From NCBI RefSeq assembly GCF_036245645.1, contig NZ_BTPE01000005.1, forward strand, positions 62,001 to 126,000: a stretch of 64,000 nt of DNA, read 5' to 3'. Both the position numbers and the translations under genes were made by a program. Of this stretch, positions 39,730 through 48,711 are shown piece after piece. Below the pieces are notes generated by a model. That model saw nothing but the letters and a program-made list of their open reading frames with translations. It searched no databases and was not told where the DNA came from. This stretch comes from Algoriphagus taiwanensis (GTDB taxonomy: Bacteria; Bacteroidota; Bacteroidia; Cytophagales; Cyclobacteriaceae). The number at the start of each line of letters is the position of its first letter. The first letter of the stretch is position 1.

Positions 39730-42700
39730 TCAAAAAAGAGCAGAAACCTGCATTCTTCCGATGTGCACTACCCTATCCAAGCCTTCTGAATTTCTTCCTT
39801 CATAGACCAGATTGAGCTGAAGCCCTTCTCCGATTTTGTGCAGCCAATTGAGTGACCAGGTTATATTGGTGCCCAAGGTTAAGGCTTGGAGCATCTCGTA
39901 GCCTACCGGCGAATTGACTTCCCCGTTGTAGTCGATTTGGACCCATTTGAGATTACCCGTGAGCGTGGTTTTGATGGCTTTGGCATAGCGGATATCCATC
40001 CCCGTCTGATGAATCAGAGACTTCTCCTGGAACTCCACATTTTGCACATTTTCCTTTTCTGTAAAGGAATAAAAACCGGTAATCCTAAAGTAAGGAGTGG
40101 GTTGCCAAGCCAGTTCAGGACCTAAGGAATACTGATCCAATGCATAGTTTCTGTTTTCCAGAAAATCCGAAGCAGAGATTCTATTCCCTAAACTTCCCAA
40201 AAGCCTGAGAGTGGTTTGGGAATTGAAATTGTATCGGGTGTTGAGTTTCCACTCCTGCTGAATCTGATCCTCAAAGCCACCGGTCAGCAATTGCTTGAGT
40301 TGGGAATCAAAAAGAGAAAGGTCAAATCCGTATTTGGCCGAAGCCCGGTTGAAGAAAAAGCTCGTCCGAATCACCTGCCTCAGTGACAAAATCTGATCTC
40401 TGTCCAAGCTTCCTACAAAAGGGTTGACCCGGCTCCAAAAGTCATCAGATGTGACTTTTTTCTCCACACTCAGACTGGAGGTATTGGAAAATTTCTGCAA
40501 GAAAGCCTTTACCCCACCTGCACCTTTCCAAGCATCAGGAAGTCTGGCCTGAATCCGGTAATTGAGCAAGGTGGTATATGCCTGGACAAAGGTATCCGTA
40601 GGCACAAAGACTTTGATATACAGCTTTTCTTCAGGATTGATGGCGAGGTAAAACTCATTCAATTGCTGAATCCCGTCCCCGTTATCATCCCTCCAGGTGT
40701 GGGTTCCATCACCATTGGGGGCCGGAAGATAGACGTATTCCCGCTGCAGTTCCCGACCATTTCCGATGGCATAGCTTATTTCATTCCGGATCAGGTTTTT
40801 ACCAATCCCGCCCGAATAGTCCACCTTACTCAGTAAGGTCAGTTCATTTGGTAGCTCTCTCTGAAGATATCGGATGTCTCGGTAGGTGAATGTCCCGCTG
40901 AGATTGTGGTTTTTCCATTGCTTGCGCAAAGAGAAATTGGAGGTAAATGCCTCCGTATCGTCCAGCAAGATTCCTCCTGTAGGCATTCGATCTGTCCTCC
41001 AGGCTGCATCAGCCAGGAAGGAAAGCTTGAGGGAGTCATTGCTTTGCAGAAATACCCGATGCTCCTGAAAATTCATGGCTGTACCGATAATGGAATCTCT
41101 TTTGGAGTCGGTCACTTGATTTTGATCCAGGGAAAATTGGTAGCCGGGTACAAATATTTTGGACTGATAGCTCACCTGGCCCAAATACCGAATCCAGTCA
41201 TTGGTAAGGGTATCTTTGGTAGAATTGAGCTGAAAAAACTCCTGCTGAATTCGGAATCTTTTTCCCAATTCGGCTTTCCAATTGGCCGCTTGCTGATAAC
41301 CAGTCAGCTGATCTTCCCGGTTTCTCAGATTGATCCGATAGCTAAGTTCGTTGAGTGCATCTTTTTGCAATGCCAATTGGGTAGAAAAGAGGCGCTCTGC
41401 AGCAGCTTCCCTAAGCTCAGCGGGGTCCAAGCCCCAATCCCGATCAAATTCGATGTACCGGAAGCGATCTATAAAGTTGAAATTGGTGGAATTGTATTCC
41501 AGTTCTGTCTGTCCCTTGAAGCGGTATCCCTTGAGAAATCCGACTTCCCGATTTTCGGATTGAAGACCGACTTTCCATCCCAAGCCCTGATTGTCCTGAT
41601 CGTCAAGTTCTGAAAACAGGTTTTTGTCCAAAGAGGAAAGAGCAATTTCAGTATAGACTTTTTCAAAAGAACCTAATTTAATCCTTGTACCCGCGGTAGT
41701 CATTCTTCGGGCATCCGGGGCAGGGAGTTGAGTCAAAATGGTGTAATTCCCCTGAGCTTGTCCATTTACCCGAGGAACATACTTATAGACCACCCCATTG
41801 GCCAGTTGGGTGCTTTTCCGATAATCTCCTTGGCCTTGGCTCACCTGTGAAAAGGAGACCTGAAAATGGGCCAAGGCAGGGTCGGTGGAATAGCGATAAA
41901 ATGTAAAAGGATTGCCAAGTGCATCTGTTTCGGTCACTTTTTCATACAAAATCCTGGTAGGGTCAAAGCCCACAGAATCGATGCGGGGAATCACCGCATT
42001 TTGGGTTTGATCCCCAACCGATGCCAAAAGGGCCTGCTCCTCCGGAGAAAACTCGGTGAAAAGCGGCCGGTTTCGGTTGTCTTTTTCCTGATAGAAATTG
42101 ACATAAAAGTCCACTTTCCCATTAGTCTGAAGATGATTGGCTCCCAAAATGGATCGGGTATAGTTTCTCTCGGCAAACTCAAAATCCACCCTCACTCGGG
42201 AGTATTGGGTGATCAAAACTTTCGGAGTAAATGTGATCTCCGCCTGATTGTAGTCGATCACATAGTCTGCATTGAATCCCCGCTGCAGAAGACGTCCATC
42301 CAAAAATACCCGCTCTGAATTAGCCATGATGACCACAAAGCGCTCTCCATTTGGCCCATTGAGGCGATAAGGCCCCAATACTCCCTCTAAAATCGGCACC
42401 TGAATGGAAGCAAACTTCCCTTTGGCCACCGAAGCAAAACCTTCCGTACTCGCTTCCCAACCTCCTTTGACTTTGTACTGGGTGGTCAGCTGGAGTCCTT
42501 GCACATTTTTGTAATAGCGGAGAAATTCTGACTGCCTTTGCTGCAGCACCACATCACCTGCAGAAAGCCGGAACTGATCATTATACAATTCCACCAGCAC
42601 ATTGTCGAAATCCTGAATCTGCTGTGTATTTCCCTCAGGTTGAAATGGGACATTCTGATCGGTGATACTTGCCCTGATTTTCAAGTTTTCGCCGATATCT

Positions 42701-43188
42701 CCATCCAGCTGTAGATTCAAAGCCGAGTTGACAAAGACATTTTGGGTATTGCCAAAAGACACACCACGGGTGAGACTCCCGGTTTTGTAGAGATTGGTGC
42801 TTGGAAAAAGTTCTTCCCGGAGGTCAAATTCCGGGATAGTCTGCACCCGGTTGTCTTTGAAGAGTGCGGTAGAATCGTAATTGGCCAGCAGTGTCCTTCG
42901 GGCAAAGGTTTGCTCCAGTGGAATGGGTAGAGTCTGATAGCAAACCTGAAGAGAATCAGGTCTTGCCGTCTCTTCTCCTTCCAAGAGAAGGCTTTGGCTT
43001 TCGGGTCGGAAGGTAAAGGGATAAGACTTACCGGAAGCATCCAAAACCCGAATGGTATTTTCCAAAACAGGCAAGGGGTCCAGCCTCACTGATTTTTGTA
43101 ATTCTGAGGATGAATACCAACGGCATTTTTCCTGCGCCTGGCTATACCCAGCCAGCAAAAGAAAGCCTATCAGGAAAATCAACCGCAT
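39730..43188 (-). CDS. Very large outer-membrane beta-barrel protein
   Basis: 1152 residues with a signal peptide (MRLIFLIGFLLLAGYSQAQ). The region around 140-210 reads KTGSLTRGVSFGNTQNVFVN, then NLQLDGDIGENLKIRASITD and VPFQPEGNTQQIQDFDNVLV, reminiscent to me of blocks found in the giant T9SS translocon protein SprA, but SprA is about twice as long. The C-terminal two thirds alternate hydrophobic strands and charged turns (FYSFTEKENVQNVEFQEKS, LNLVYEGRN) and end in Phe (VSALF), as barrel proteins do. A calcium-like loop DDNGDGIQQLNEFYLA is also present. Role unknown; surface transport or assembly is a guess. ATG start, no clear partner. Confidence 0.75.
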   Translation of the reverse strand: MRLIFLIGFLLLAGYSQAQEKCRWYSSSELQKSVRLDPLPVLENTIRVLDASGKSYPFTFRPESQSLLLEGEETARPDSLQVCYQTLPIPLEQTFARRTLLANYDSTALFKDNRVQTIPEFDLREELFPSTNLYKTGSLTRGVSFGNTQNVFVNSALNLQLDGDIGENLKIRASITDQNVPFQPEGNTQQIQDFDNVLVELYNDQFRLSAGDVVLQQRQSEFLRYYKNVQGLQLTTQYKVKGGWEASTEGFASVAKGKFASIQVPILEGVLGPYRLNGPNGERFVVIMANSERVFLDGRLLQRGFNADYVIDYNQAEITFTPKVLITQYSRVRVDFEFAERNYTRSILGANHLQTNGKVDFYVNFYQEKDNRNRPLFTEFSPEEQALLASVGDQTQNAVIPRIDSVGFDPTRILYEKVTETDALGNPFTFYRYSTDPALAHFQVSFSQVSQGQGDYRKSTQLANGVVYKYVPRVNGQAQGNYTILTQLPAPDARRMTTAGTRIKLGSFEKVYTEIALSSLDKNLFSELDDQDNQGLGWKVGLQSENREVGFLKGYRFKGQTELEYNSTNFNFIDRFRYIEFDRDWGLDPAELREAAAERLFSTQLALQKDALNELSYRINLRNREDQLTGYQQAANWKAELGKRFRIQQEFFQLNSTKDTLTNDWIRYLGQVSYQSKIFVPGYQFSLDQNQVTDSKRDSIIGTAMNFQEHRVFLQSNDSLKLSFLADAAWRTDRMPTGGILLDDTEAFTSNFSLRKQWKNHNLSGTFTYRDIRYLQRELPNELTLLSKVDYSGGIGKNLIRNEISYAIGNGRELQREYVYLPAPNGDGTHTWRDDNGDGIQQLNEFYLAINPEEKLYIKVFVPTDTFVQAYTTLLNYRIQARLPDAWKGAGGVKAFLQKFSNTSSLSVEKKVTSDDFWSRVNPFVGSLDRDQILSLRQVIRTSFFFNRASAKYGFDLSLFDSQLKQLLTGGFEDQIQQEWKLNTRYNFNSQTTLRLLGSLGNRISASDFLENRNYALDQYSLGPELAWQPTPYFRITGFYSFTEKENVQNVEFQEKSLIHQTGMDIRYAKAIKTTLTGNLKWVQIDYNGEVNSPVGYEMLQALTLGTNITWSLNWLHKIGEGLQLNLVYEGRNSEGLDRVVHIGRMQVSALF

Positions 43189-43391
43189 GCGTATCCAAAA
43201 CTATTTCTTGAAGGTAATAAAAAGCCAAAAAGGGAGCATGTTTTGAGCTAGCATACCTGTATTACCTTGGGCAGTCAAGTTTTTGGAGGGCCTTCCCTAC
43301 TAGCTTCCTCCTAACTATTCAATGATTATGTTTTCTTTTTAATCAGGAATAGCCCCTCATGTCTTTGGAGATTTTCTGAGGGTTGTCATTT

Positions 43392-43682
43392 TCAAAGCTC
43401 AATCGAAATTTTAACCTTTCCCCCCAATCCTTTTTCAACAATTTCAAAGAGGGTTTTTAGGGTCAGATTGCTCCCGTTATTTTCCACTCTTGATATATAG
43501 GTTCTCTTTTTATCCACCAATTCAGCCAATTCCTCTTGGGTTAGATTTTTTTCTTCTCTTGCCTTTTTTAGTAACAAACCAATTTTGAATGACTCAAAAT
43601 CCCTTTCCAGTTCATCTCTTCGGTCAGTTCCTTTTGCACCATAAACTTCATCTTTAATCTCTTTCCAGCTCTTTGTATTCAT
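43392..43682 (-). CDS. higA: HigA-like XRE antitoxin
   Basis: 96 residues. Helix-turn-helix of the Cro/C1 type in KIGLLLKKAREEKNLTQEELAELVDKKRTYISRVENNGSNLTLKTLF, with the recognition helix at KRTYISRVE. The start ATG overlaps the stop of the toxin gene (ATGA), the toxin-first order of HigBA modules. It would bind the toxin and, through the dyad at 44057-44072, repress its own operon. Confidence 0.88.
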   Translation of the reverse strand: MNTKSWKEIKDEVYGAKGTDRRDELERDFESFKIGLLLKKAREEKNLTQEELAELVDKKRTYISRVENNGSNLTLKTLFEIVEKGLGGKVKISIEL

Positions 43683-44047
43683 TTCTTTTTCTTTTTTCCC
43701 TTTTTTATATCCTTCTCAGAATAGTATTCATCCATCAGTTTGACCGCCTTCTCTATTTCCTTTTGAGGAGTCTTTTGGGTTTTCTTCTGAAAGCCGTTGA
43801 GTAAAATCACCAATTTGCCTTCATCAAAAAAACAAAATACTCTCCAAATATTGGATGCCAATTGAACTCTGGCTTCGTAAAGCCCTCCTTTAGTTTTAAT
43901 CGGTTTCAGGTAGGTCTCCGGAACCCTTTCCAGGGTTTCAATCGCTTCAATGACTTTAAATATCTTATTTTGAACTTTTTCGGTTTGGGCTTTTAAAAAG
44001 TTCTCGAAATGGTCTTGATAGGCAATGACTTCCCTTACTTTTTCCAT
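43679..44047 (-). CDS. higB: HigB/Gp49-like RelE-superfamily toxin
   Basis: 122 residues. The Gp49/HigB pattern is visible: VQNKIFKVIEAIETL, YLKPIKTKGGLYEARVQLASNIWRVFCFFDEGKLVILLNGFQKKTQKTPQKEIEKA. This is the ribosome-dependent mRNA interferase family, with conserved basic residues in the GGLYEARV and GFQKKTQKTP strands. It is the first gene of the pair; the antitoxin follows with a 4-base overlap. The lysine-rich end (KKGKKKKK) is unusual but does not affect the assignment. Confidence 0.88.
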   Translation of the reverse strand: MEKVREVIAYQDHFENFLKAQTEKVQNKIFKVIEAIETLERVPETYLKPIKTKGGLYEARVQLASNIWRVFCFFDEGKLVILLNGFQKKTQKTPQKEIEKAVKLMDEYYSEKDIKKGKKKKK

Positions 44048-44056
44048 CCATCAAAT

Positions 44057-44072
44057 GTAACTTTAAAGTTAC
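44057..44072. promoter_or_regulatory. Perfect 16-bp palindrome, higBA operator
   Basis: GTAACTTTAAAGTTAC, 10 bases before the higB start. On the minus strand its left half contains TAACTTTA, one base from the TAnnTTTG -7 consensus, so an occupied dyad would block the promoter. Confidence 0.6.
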
Positions 44073-44131
44073 TATTTTAAAACCTATAAAATAATTTTGT
44101 CAGGATTAGGAGAGCTAAATTTTCCTAAAAC

Positions 44132-47100
44132 TTACTGGATAAGAGGAAAAGTAAGGTAGAAAGTCGTCCCTTTTCCCTCCTCGGTCTCAAACCAGATCTT
44201 ACCGCCCGCAGTCTCCACTCCACTCTTGGCAATAGCAAGTCCAAGACCAGAGCCTTGAGTTTTGGTGCTGAAGTTGGGGATGAAAATCTTATCTCTCAAC
44301 TCAGGCGGGATTCCTTTTCCGTTGTCAGAAATCTCCAGAAAAACTGCCTGCTCGGTCATCCAAAGCCATACTCGGATATGAGGAGTTTTACCGGGCTCTA
44401 CAGCCTGAATCCCATTGATGATCAGATTGGCAATGACTCTTCCAAATAGCTTATCATCCCCCATAATTGGGATTTCTTCCACATAGGAATCATCCTGAAA
44501 GTCCAGTTGAACCCGTTTATCATTTTGAAACAATTCGAGCACTTTGAGCACAACAGCTTTGTAATTCATCCGCTCGTTCTTGGGCAGAGGCATTTTGGCA
44601 AAAGTGGAAAAAGACGAGGCAATCCCGCTCAGCGCATCCACCTGATGGATTAGGGTCTCCAAGGATTTGCGCAGCTTTTCTTTATCCTCCAACTTGCCCT
44701 CGTGCTCCAGCCGGATCAGATGCTGAAGCGTCAGTTTCATCGGAGTGAGTGGATTTTTGATCTCATGAGCCACTTGCTTGGCCATCTCCCGCCAAGCAGA
44801 TTCTTTTTCAGAAGAAGCCAGGACTTTCTTACTCGCCTCCAGCTTGAAGAGCATGTTGTTGTATTCCTTCACCAGTAGACCGATTTCATCTTTTGCCACC
44901 CAGTACATGGGTTCGTTGTTTTCAAGATTGGTGGCTTTGAGTTTTTGAGTAAGGATCTTAAATGGCAATGTCAAATTGCGGGAAACAAAGCCAGAGACCA
45001 CCAAGAATAGGATGAAAATGACCACAAAGGCATTGAAAATATTGCTCAAGACATCGGAAATGAGGGAATTGAGCTCAGTCTCAGATTCGAAATAGGGAAT
45101 GGCCAAAATACCCGAAATGGAAGAATCGACTTGGGAAGGGATACCCAAATACACGGTCTGGTAGCTCAGATTGCCTATTTTTTCCTGAACCAAAAGTTCG
45201 ACCTGATTCTTCTCGATGATACCGGCCATAGCGGCAGGATTGATCAAAGGAGACAGGATTTTCTTATCAAAAATATTTGGCCGGTTGGTGAATTCCAGCA
45301 TTCCGTCGGGAGTGTAGAGATGGATATCACTTGCCAAAGTATTGGCCAAGGCATTGATCTCCTCATTCAGCAAATCCCGGTCTACACTCTCCGGATTTTG
45401 ATTATTCAACAGGCTGCCCAAGTTGACCCGGATGAGATTGGCCTTTTCCAAATATTGCCGGTTGAGATCATCTCTGTAGCTCCCGGTAAGTAAGCCAATG
45501 GTAATGATGGAAATGATGATGATTGGAAAAAAGAAAGCAAAATTCAGGTAGAGCTGCAGCTTGGTGGAATAGTTGAATTCAAAGTTCCTGTAGCCTTTGA
45601 AAAGCGTATTCAGAAGAATAGCCAAGAAAGTCAAAAACACAAATGCGACGAAAAACAGGGAGATATTACCAAAGAAATGAGCAGCAGAGGGAGTCAAAGA
45701 TGAAATCACCAGAATTTCGTCTCCATTTCGAATTCCCAAATGGTGAAATCCATTTTGGATAACTCCTGAGGTAAAGAGTTGATTTCTCTCCAGATTGGGC
45801 AAAAAGGTCTCCTGAGAATAGTTGAATACCCCGACACTCCTGAGCAACTCCCCATCACGGAAGACGGCATACGGATAGGAAAGAGGCTCCAGCTTATCCG
45901 CATATTTTTTATCAAGCAGCAATTTAGGGTACACACTACCCGGCTGCACTCTCAGCTGATTCAATTCAAAAAAGATGGTGCCAAGAAGATTATTGTCTCT
46001 CACGATAGGAACAAATCCTACCATTTTATTTGCGCCAGTCTCCTTTCCCCTAATAAAATACAGATCTCTCACCCCTGTGGCAAAGTCACTTTTGACAAAT
46101 TGCTGCTGAAGGGAGGAGAGCTCAACTCTTTCTAAAGGCCCCAAGATTTGCTGTCCTGAAGTAGAAAATATCCGGATAACGACCTCAAAATGATCAAAAT
46201 AATTATCGAGATAGATTTTTCTCAGCTTGGTTTCCACCGGGTCTTTAGAGAGCAGCGGGTCAGCTAATCGATTCTGGATAAATAGGTCATTCCTCAGTCG
46301 ACTAAAAATATCCGACATGAAAAACTCCGTCATCACGTCATTTTCAATCAGGTTTTGCGTAGCAAAGCGGGTTTTTGACTGGACCAAGCTTTCTCTTCCC
46401 GTCTGAAAAGTACTGATCCCTACGATCCCAGCTAGGATCAAACTGGCATAGAAAAAGGTCAAAAAAGTATCAAGACCTAATCGGAAGACATTTTTATAGA
46501 GTTCAAAATGAATGACTGTGAAAATAAAAATCAGATGCAAGGCCCAAGCCACACTCCACCAAAAGGAAAACCAAAACATCAAGCCCAAAATGGGTAGACC
46601 AAAAGCCAAAGGGAGTTTTTTGCTTGCAGCAGAGTGAACCACCAAACTTCCCAAAACCCGAAACAGCGTAAGAACCAACAAGGTGTAAATACCTGCCCAT
46701 AGAAATAGAATGAGGAAACTGATAGCCTTAAACCCATCGAATGTAGGAATGGAACGGATGTCCAAAACCCATTGAGAATTGAAAATCAAATCTCTGGGAA
46801 GGAACCACAGAAGAAGAAAAAAGAGGGAACTGAGACCAAAAGCTACACCGAAAAGCAAAAAGAAGGGAGATCGTTCACTTAGTCTCTGGGCTTTTTGGAG
46901 AGTGATGGCACTGGCAAGCTCGTGGATCATCAAGCCAAAAAGAAACACCAACCCAACGGTATTGATCATCAAGTCGCCCAAGCTGGGATTTACCCAAGAG
47001 GAAGCGTAGTAGATCGAATTGAAGAGTTCTGTTTCAAAAAAGCCCCCTGGAAAATCGGTTCCCAACATCAAAAGGCGTACGGCAAGAAAGAGAATAAAAC

Positions 47101-47833
47101 CATACCCAATAGTCTGCCACCGTTGACCTTTTTTCCATTTTTTTCTGAGAAAGTCAAAACTGACCAAAACATAAAGCAAAGAAATGGAGCAGATAAAAAT
47201 GACCAAGGCCGTATTGGAAACCCGAGTCACCGGGACATAGCCGAGAAGAAAATTGATACCGAAAAGTTCTTTTCCTGCAGCATTTTTAATTTGGTAGGAT
47301 CCGTCAGCTGGATTGGGAAAAAGTTGAAATCGCTCATTGCCGAAGAGCTCCGGAGCAGGGCCTGTCTGTAGGTAATCATTCTGAATCGATCCAGGCCATA
47401 TCAAACGATAGGCATGAACCATAAAATAATCTGTACTCCCCCGCTTGATTTTTCTCGTTTTCAGAAAAAAAGTACCAAAAGGATCCTCGTGAAGGATATA
47501 TTCTTTGGACACATCTAAGGCAGAAAAATCCAACCTCACTGTAAAATCAGACCAGAACATGAGGTTTTTCTCCTGATCCAAAAGGAAAAACGGATGCAAA
47601 TGGGAAGGACTGCTGATCATGGAAAAGGTAACCGGATCTTCTGGCCTTACATCCATCAGCACCCGAATAAAGTCCTCATCAAACTCCTTTTCAATCTTTT
47701 GGATCTTGGATTCAATAAGCTGCAGGTACTTTTCCTCATCGCTTTTCTGGAATACAAAAAAATTAAGAATCAGGACGATCAAGACAGCCAAGATGCCAAA
47801 CAAGATCAGAAGACGACGGGTAGATGGACTCAT
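44132..47833 (-). CDS. NtrY-like membrane sensor histidine kinase
   Basis: 1233 residues, far longer than a typical kinase. A first membrane helix (~9-29), a periplasmic segment, a block of about eight to ten hydrophobic helices (roughly 210-480), a large extracytoplasmic sensor region, another helix near 740-760 and one near 940, then HAMP (LPFKILTQKLKATNLE... DEIGLLVKEYNNML), HisKA with the phospho-His in AKQVAHEIKNPLTPMKL, and ATPase boxes IANLIINGIQAV, ISDNGKGIPPEL and SGLGLAIAKSG. HEIKNPLTP is the NtrY-type H-box. No response regulator gene lies beside it. It sits just downstream of the respiratory block, separated by a terminator. Confidence 0.9.
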   Translation of the reverse strand: MSPSTRRLLILFGILAVLIVLILNFFVFQKSDEEKYLQLIESKIQKIEKEFDEDFIRVLMDVRPEDPVTFSMISSPSHLHPFFLLDQEKNLMFWSDFTVRLDFSALDVSKEYILHEDPFGTFFLKTRKIKRGSTDYFMVHAYRLIWPGSIQNDYLQTGPAPELFGNERFQLFPNPADGSYQIKNAAGKELFGINFLLGYVPVTRVSNTALVIFICSISLLYVLVSFDFLRKKWKKGQRWQTIGYGFILFLAVRLLMLGTDFPGGFFETELFNSIYYASSWVNPSLGDLMINTVGLVFLFGLMIHELASAITLQKAQRLSERSPFFLLFGVAFGLSSLFFLLLWFLPRDLIFNSQWVLDIRSIPTFDGFKAISFLILFLWAGIYTLLVLTLFRVLGSLVVHSAASKKLPLAFGLPILGLMFWFSFWWSVAWALHLIFIFTVIHFELYKNVFRLGLDTFLTFFYASLILAGIVGISTFQTGRESLVQSKTRFATQNLIENDVMTEFFMSDIFSRLRNDLFIQNRLADPLLSKDPVETKLRKIYLDNYFDHFEVVIRIFSTSGQQILGPLERVELSSLQQQFVKSDFATGVRDLYFIRGKETGANKMVGFVPIVRDNNLLGTIFFELNQLRVQPGSVYPKLLLDKKYADKLEPLSYPYAVFRDGELLRSVGVFNYSQETFLPNLERNQLFTSGVIQNGFHHLGIRNGDEILVISSLTPSAAHFFGNISLFFVAFVFLTFLAILLNTLFKGYRNFEFNYSTKLQLYLNFAFFFPIIIISIITIGLLTGSYRDDLNRQYLEKANLIRVNLGSLLNNQNPESVDRDLLNEEINALANTLASDIHLYTPDGMLEFTNRPNIFDKKILSPLINPAAMAGIIEKNQVELLVQEKIGNLSYQTVYLGIPSQVDSSISGILAIPYFESETELNSLISDVLSNIFNAFVVIFILFLVVSGFVSRNLTLPFKILTQKLKATNLENNEPMYWVAKDEIGLLVKEYNNMLFKLEASKKVLASSEKESAWREMAKQVAHEIKNPLTPMKLTLQHLIRLEHEGKLEDKEKLRKSLETLIHQVDALSGIASSFSTFAKMPLPKNERMNYKAVVLKVLELFQNDKRVQLDFQDDSYVEEIPIMGDDKLFGRVIANLIINGIQAVEPGKTPHIRVWLWMTEQAVFLEISDNGKGIPPELRDKIFIPNFSTKTQGSGLGLAIAKSGVETAGGKIWFETEEGKGTTFYLTFPLIQ

Positions 47834-47846
47834 TTAGCCTAAAAAT

Positions 47847-47880
47847 AAAAAAGCAAAGTCTGGTATCAAACTTTGCTTTT
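47847..47880 (-). terminator. Terminator ending the SCO/DUF420 operon
   Basis: On the minus strand AAAAGCAAAGTTTG...ACTTTGCTTTTTTATTTTT: a 10-bp stem around an 11-14 base loop and a T-run. It separates the small CxxC membrane protein gene from the kinase gene that follows. Confidence 0.82.
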
Positions 47881-47884
47881 ACCT

Positions 47885-48133
47885 TCATCGAAGGGATAGT
47901 TTAGCTTTTTTCTTTTTGGCGGATCTATACCATAGAAATCCGATAATGGCAGCCATCAAATACGGCATCACAAATAAATACAAAATCCCGTTGTTCAGCC
48001 CGGCACCGATAGAAGTGTCACCGTTGCTTACGTTATTCTCTACGGAAGCCCGGCACATTGCGCACTGGGCCCAAGAGGTAACCTGGAGGCCAAAAAACAA
48101 GATCAATGCTAGGAAATACTTCAACTTCATCAT
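47885..48133 (-). CDS. Small CxxC membrane protein in oxidase-assembly operon
   Basis: 82 residues from the first of two adjacent ATGs at 48131-48133 (an upstream extension overlaps the DUF420 stop region and is unlikely). Signal-like helix (LKYFLALILFFGLQVTSWA), then QCAMCRASVENNVSNG with a C-x-x-C pair just after it, a polar stretch and a second helix (ILYLFVMPYLMAAIIGFLWY) with basic tail. The CAMCRASVENN block is conserved in Bacteroidota next to oxidase genes in my recollection; a copper-handling or redox role is inferred from position and the CxxC only. Confidence 0.72.
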   Translation of the reverse strand: MMKLKYFLALILFFGLQVTSWAQCAMCRASVENNVSNGDTSIGAGLNNGILYLFVMPYLMAAIIGFLWYRSAKKKKAKLSLR

Positions 48134-48156
48134 TTTATTGATTTGAATTGAGATAA

Positions 48157-48711
48157 TCAATGGGTGTAATAGGGTGAGATCATCAGATATACGATCACCC
48201 CTGTCACTGATACGTAAAACCAGATCGGAAAGGCGAATTTAACCAATTTTCGGTGCTTTTCCCTCTGATCCGTGTACCCATAGTAATAGGCAAAAAGAAT
48301 CGGAAACAGTGCGATGGCTGCAAAGAGGATGTGCGTAATCAACAGAAAATAATAGATTGGTCTAATAATCCCTTCCCCTCCAAAGCTGGTACTTTCTGCC
48401 GCACTGTGATAAATCACATAAGACACCAGGAAGATTGCGCCTAGTGTAAATGCTACGGTCATGGTAGCCCCGTGGTAGGCAAACTTCTTCTGCTTTGCAA
48501 AAATCAAAGCCACAATCAAAGCCACAGAAGCCGCAGTATTAATCACTGCATTTAGGTGAGGAAGGAAATACACCCAATCCCCCAAAACGGTGATTTTGGC
48601 TGGCATAAACAGCAGGACTGCAACAGCCAAAGGGATGGCTATCGAAATCCCTACTATCCAACCCTTCACGCTTTTCTCACTAGCCAATGCTTTATTTTCA
48701 ATTTTTGCCAT
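48157..48711 (-). CDS. DUF420 membrane protein (oxidase assembly, CtaM-like)
   Basis: 184 residues, five hydrophobic segments. HLNAVINTAASVALIVALIFA and HGATMTVAFTLGAIFLVSYVIYH with conserved histidines are DUF420 features; relatives in Bacillus (CtaM/YozB) are needed for maturation of heme-copper oxidases. It overlaps the preceding SCO gene by 14 bases and precedes the small CxxC protein, together forming an oxidase-assembly operon. Confidence 0.87.
   Translation of the reverse strand: MAKIENKALASEKSVKGWIVGISIAIPLAVAVLLFMPAKITVLGDWVYFLPHLNAVINTAASVALIVALIFAKQKKFAYHGATMTVAFTLGAIFLVSYVIYHSAAESTSFGGEGIIRPIYYFLLITHILFAAIALFPILFAYYYGYTDQREKHRKLVKFAFPIWFYVSVTGVIVYLMISPYYTH

Noticed and set aside
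39730..43188. Calling the large barrel gene sprA
   Set aside because: Only one block is reminiscent; the length is about half of SprA and there is no other T9SS gene here.
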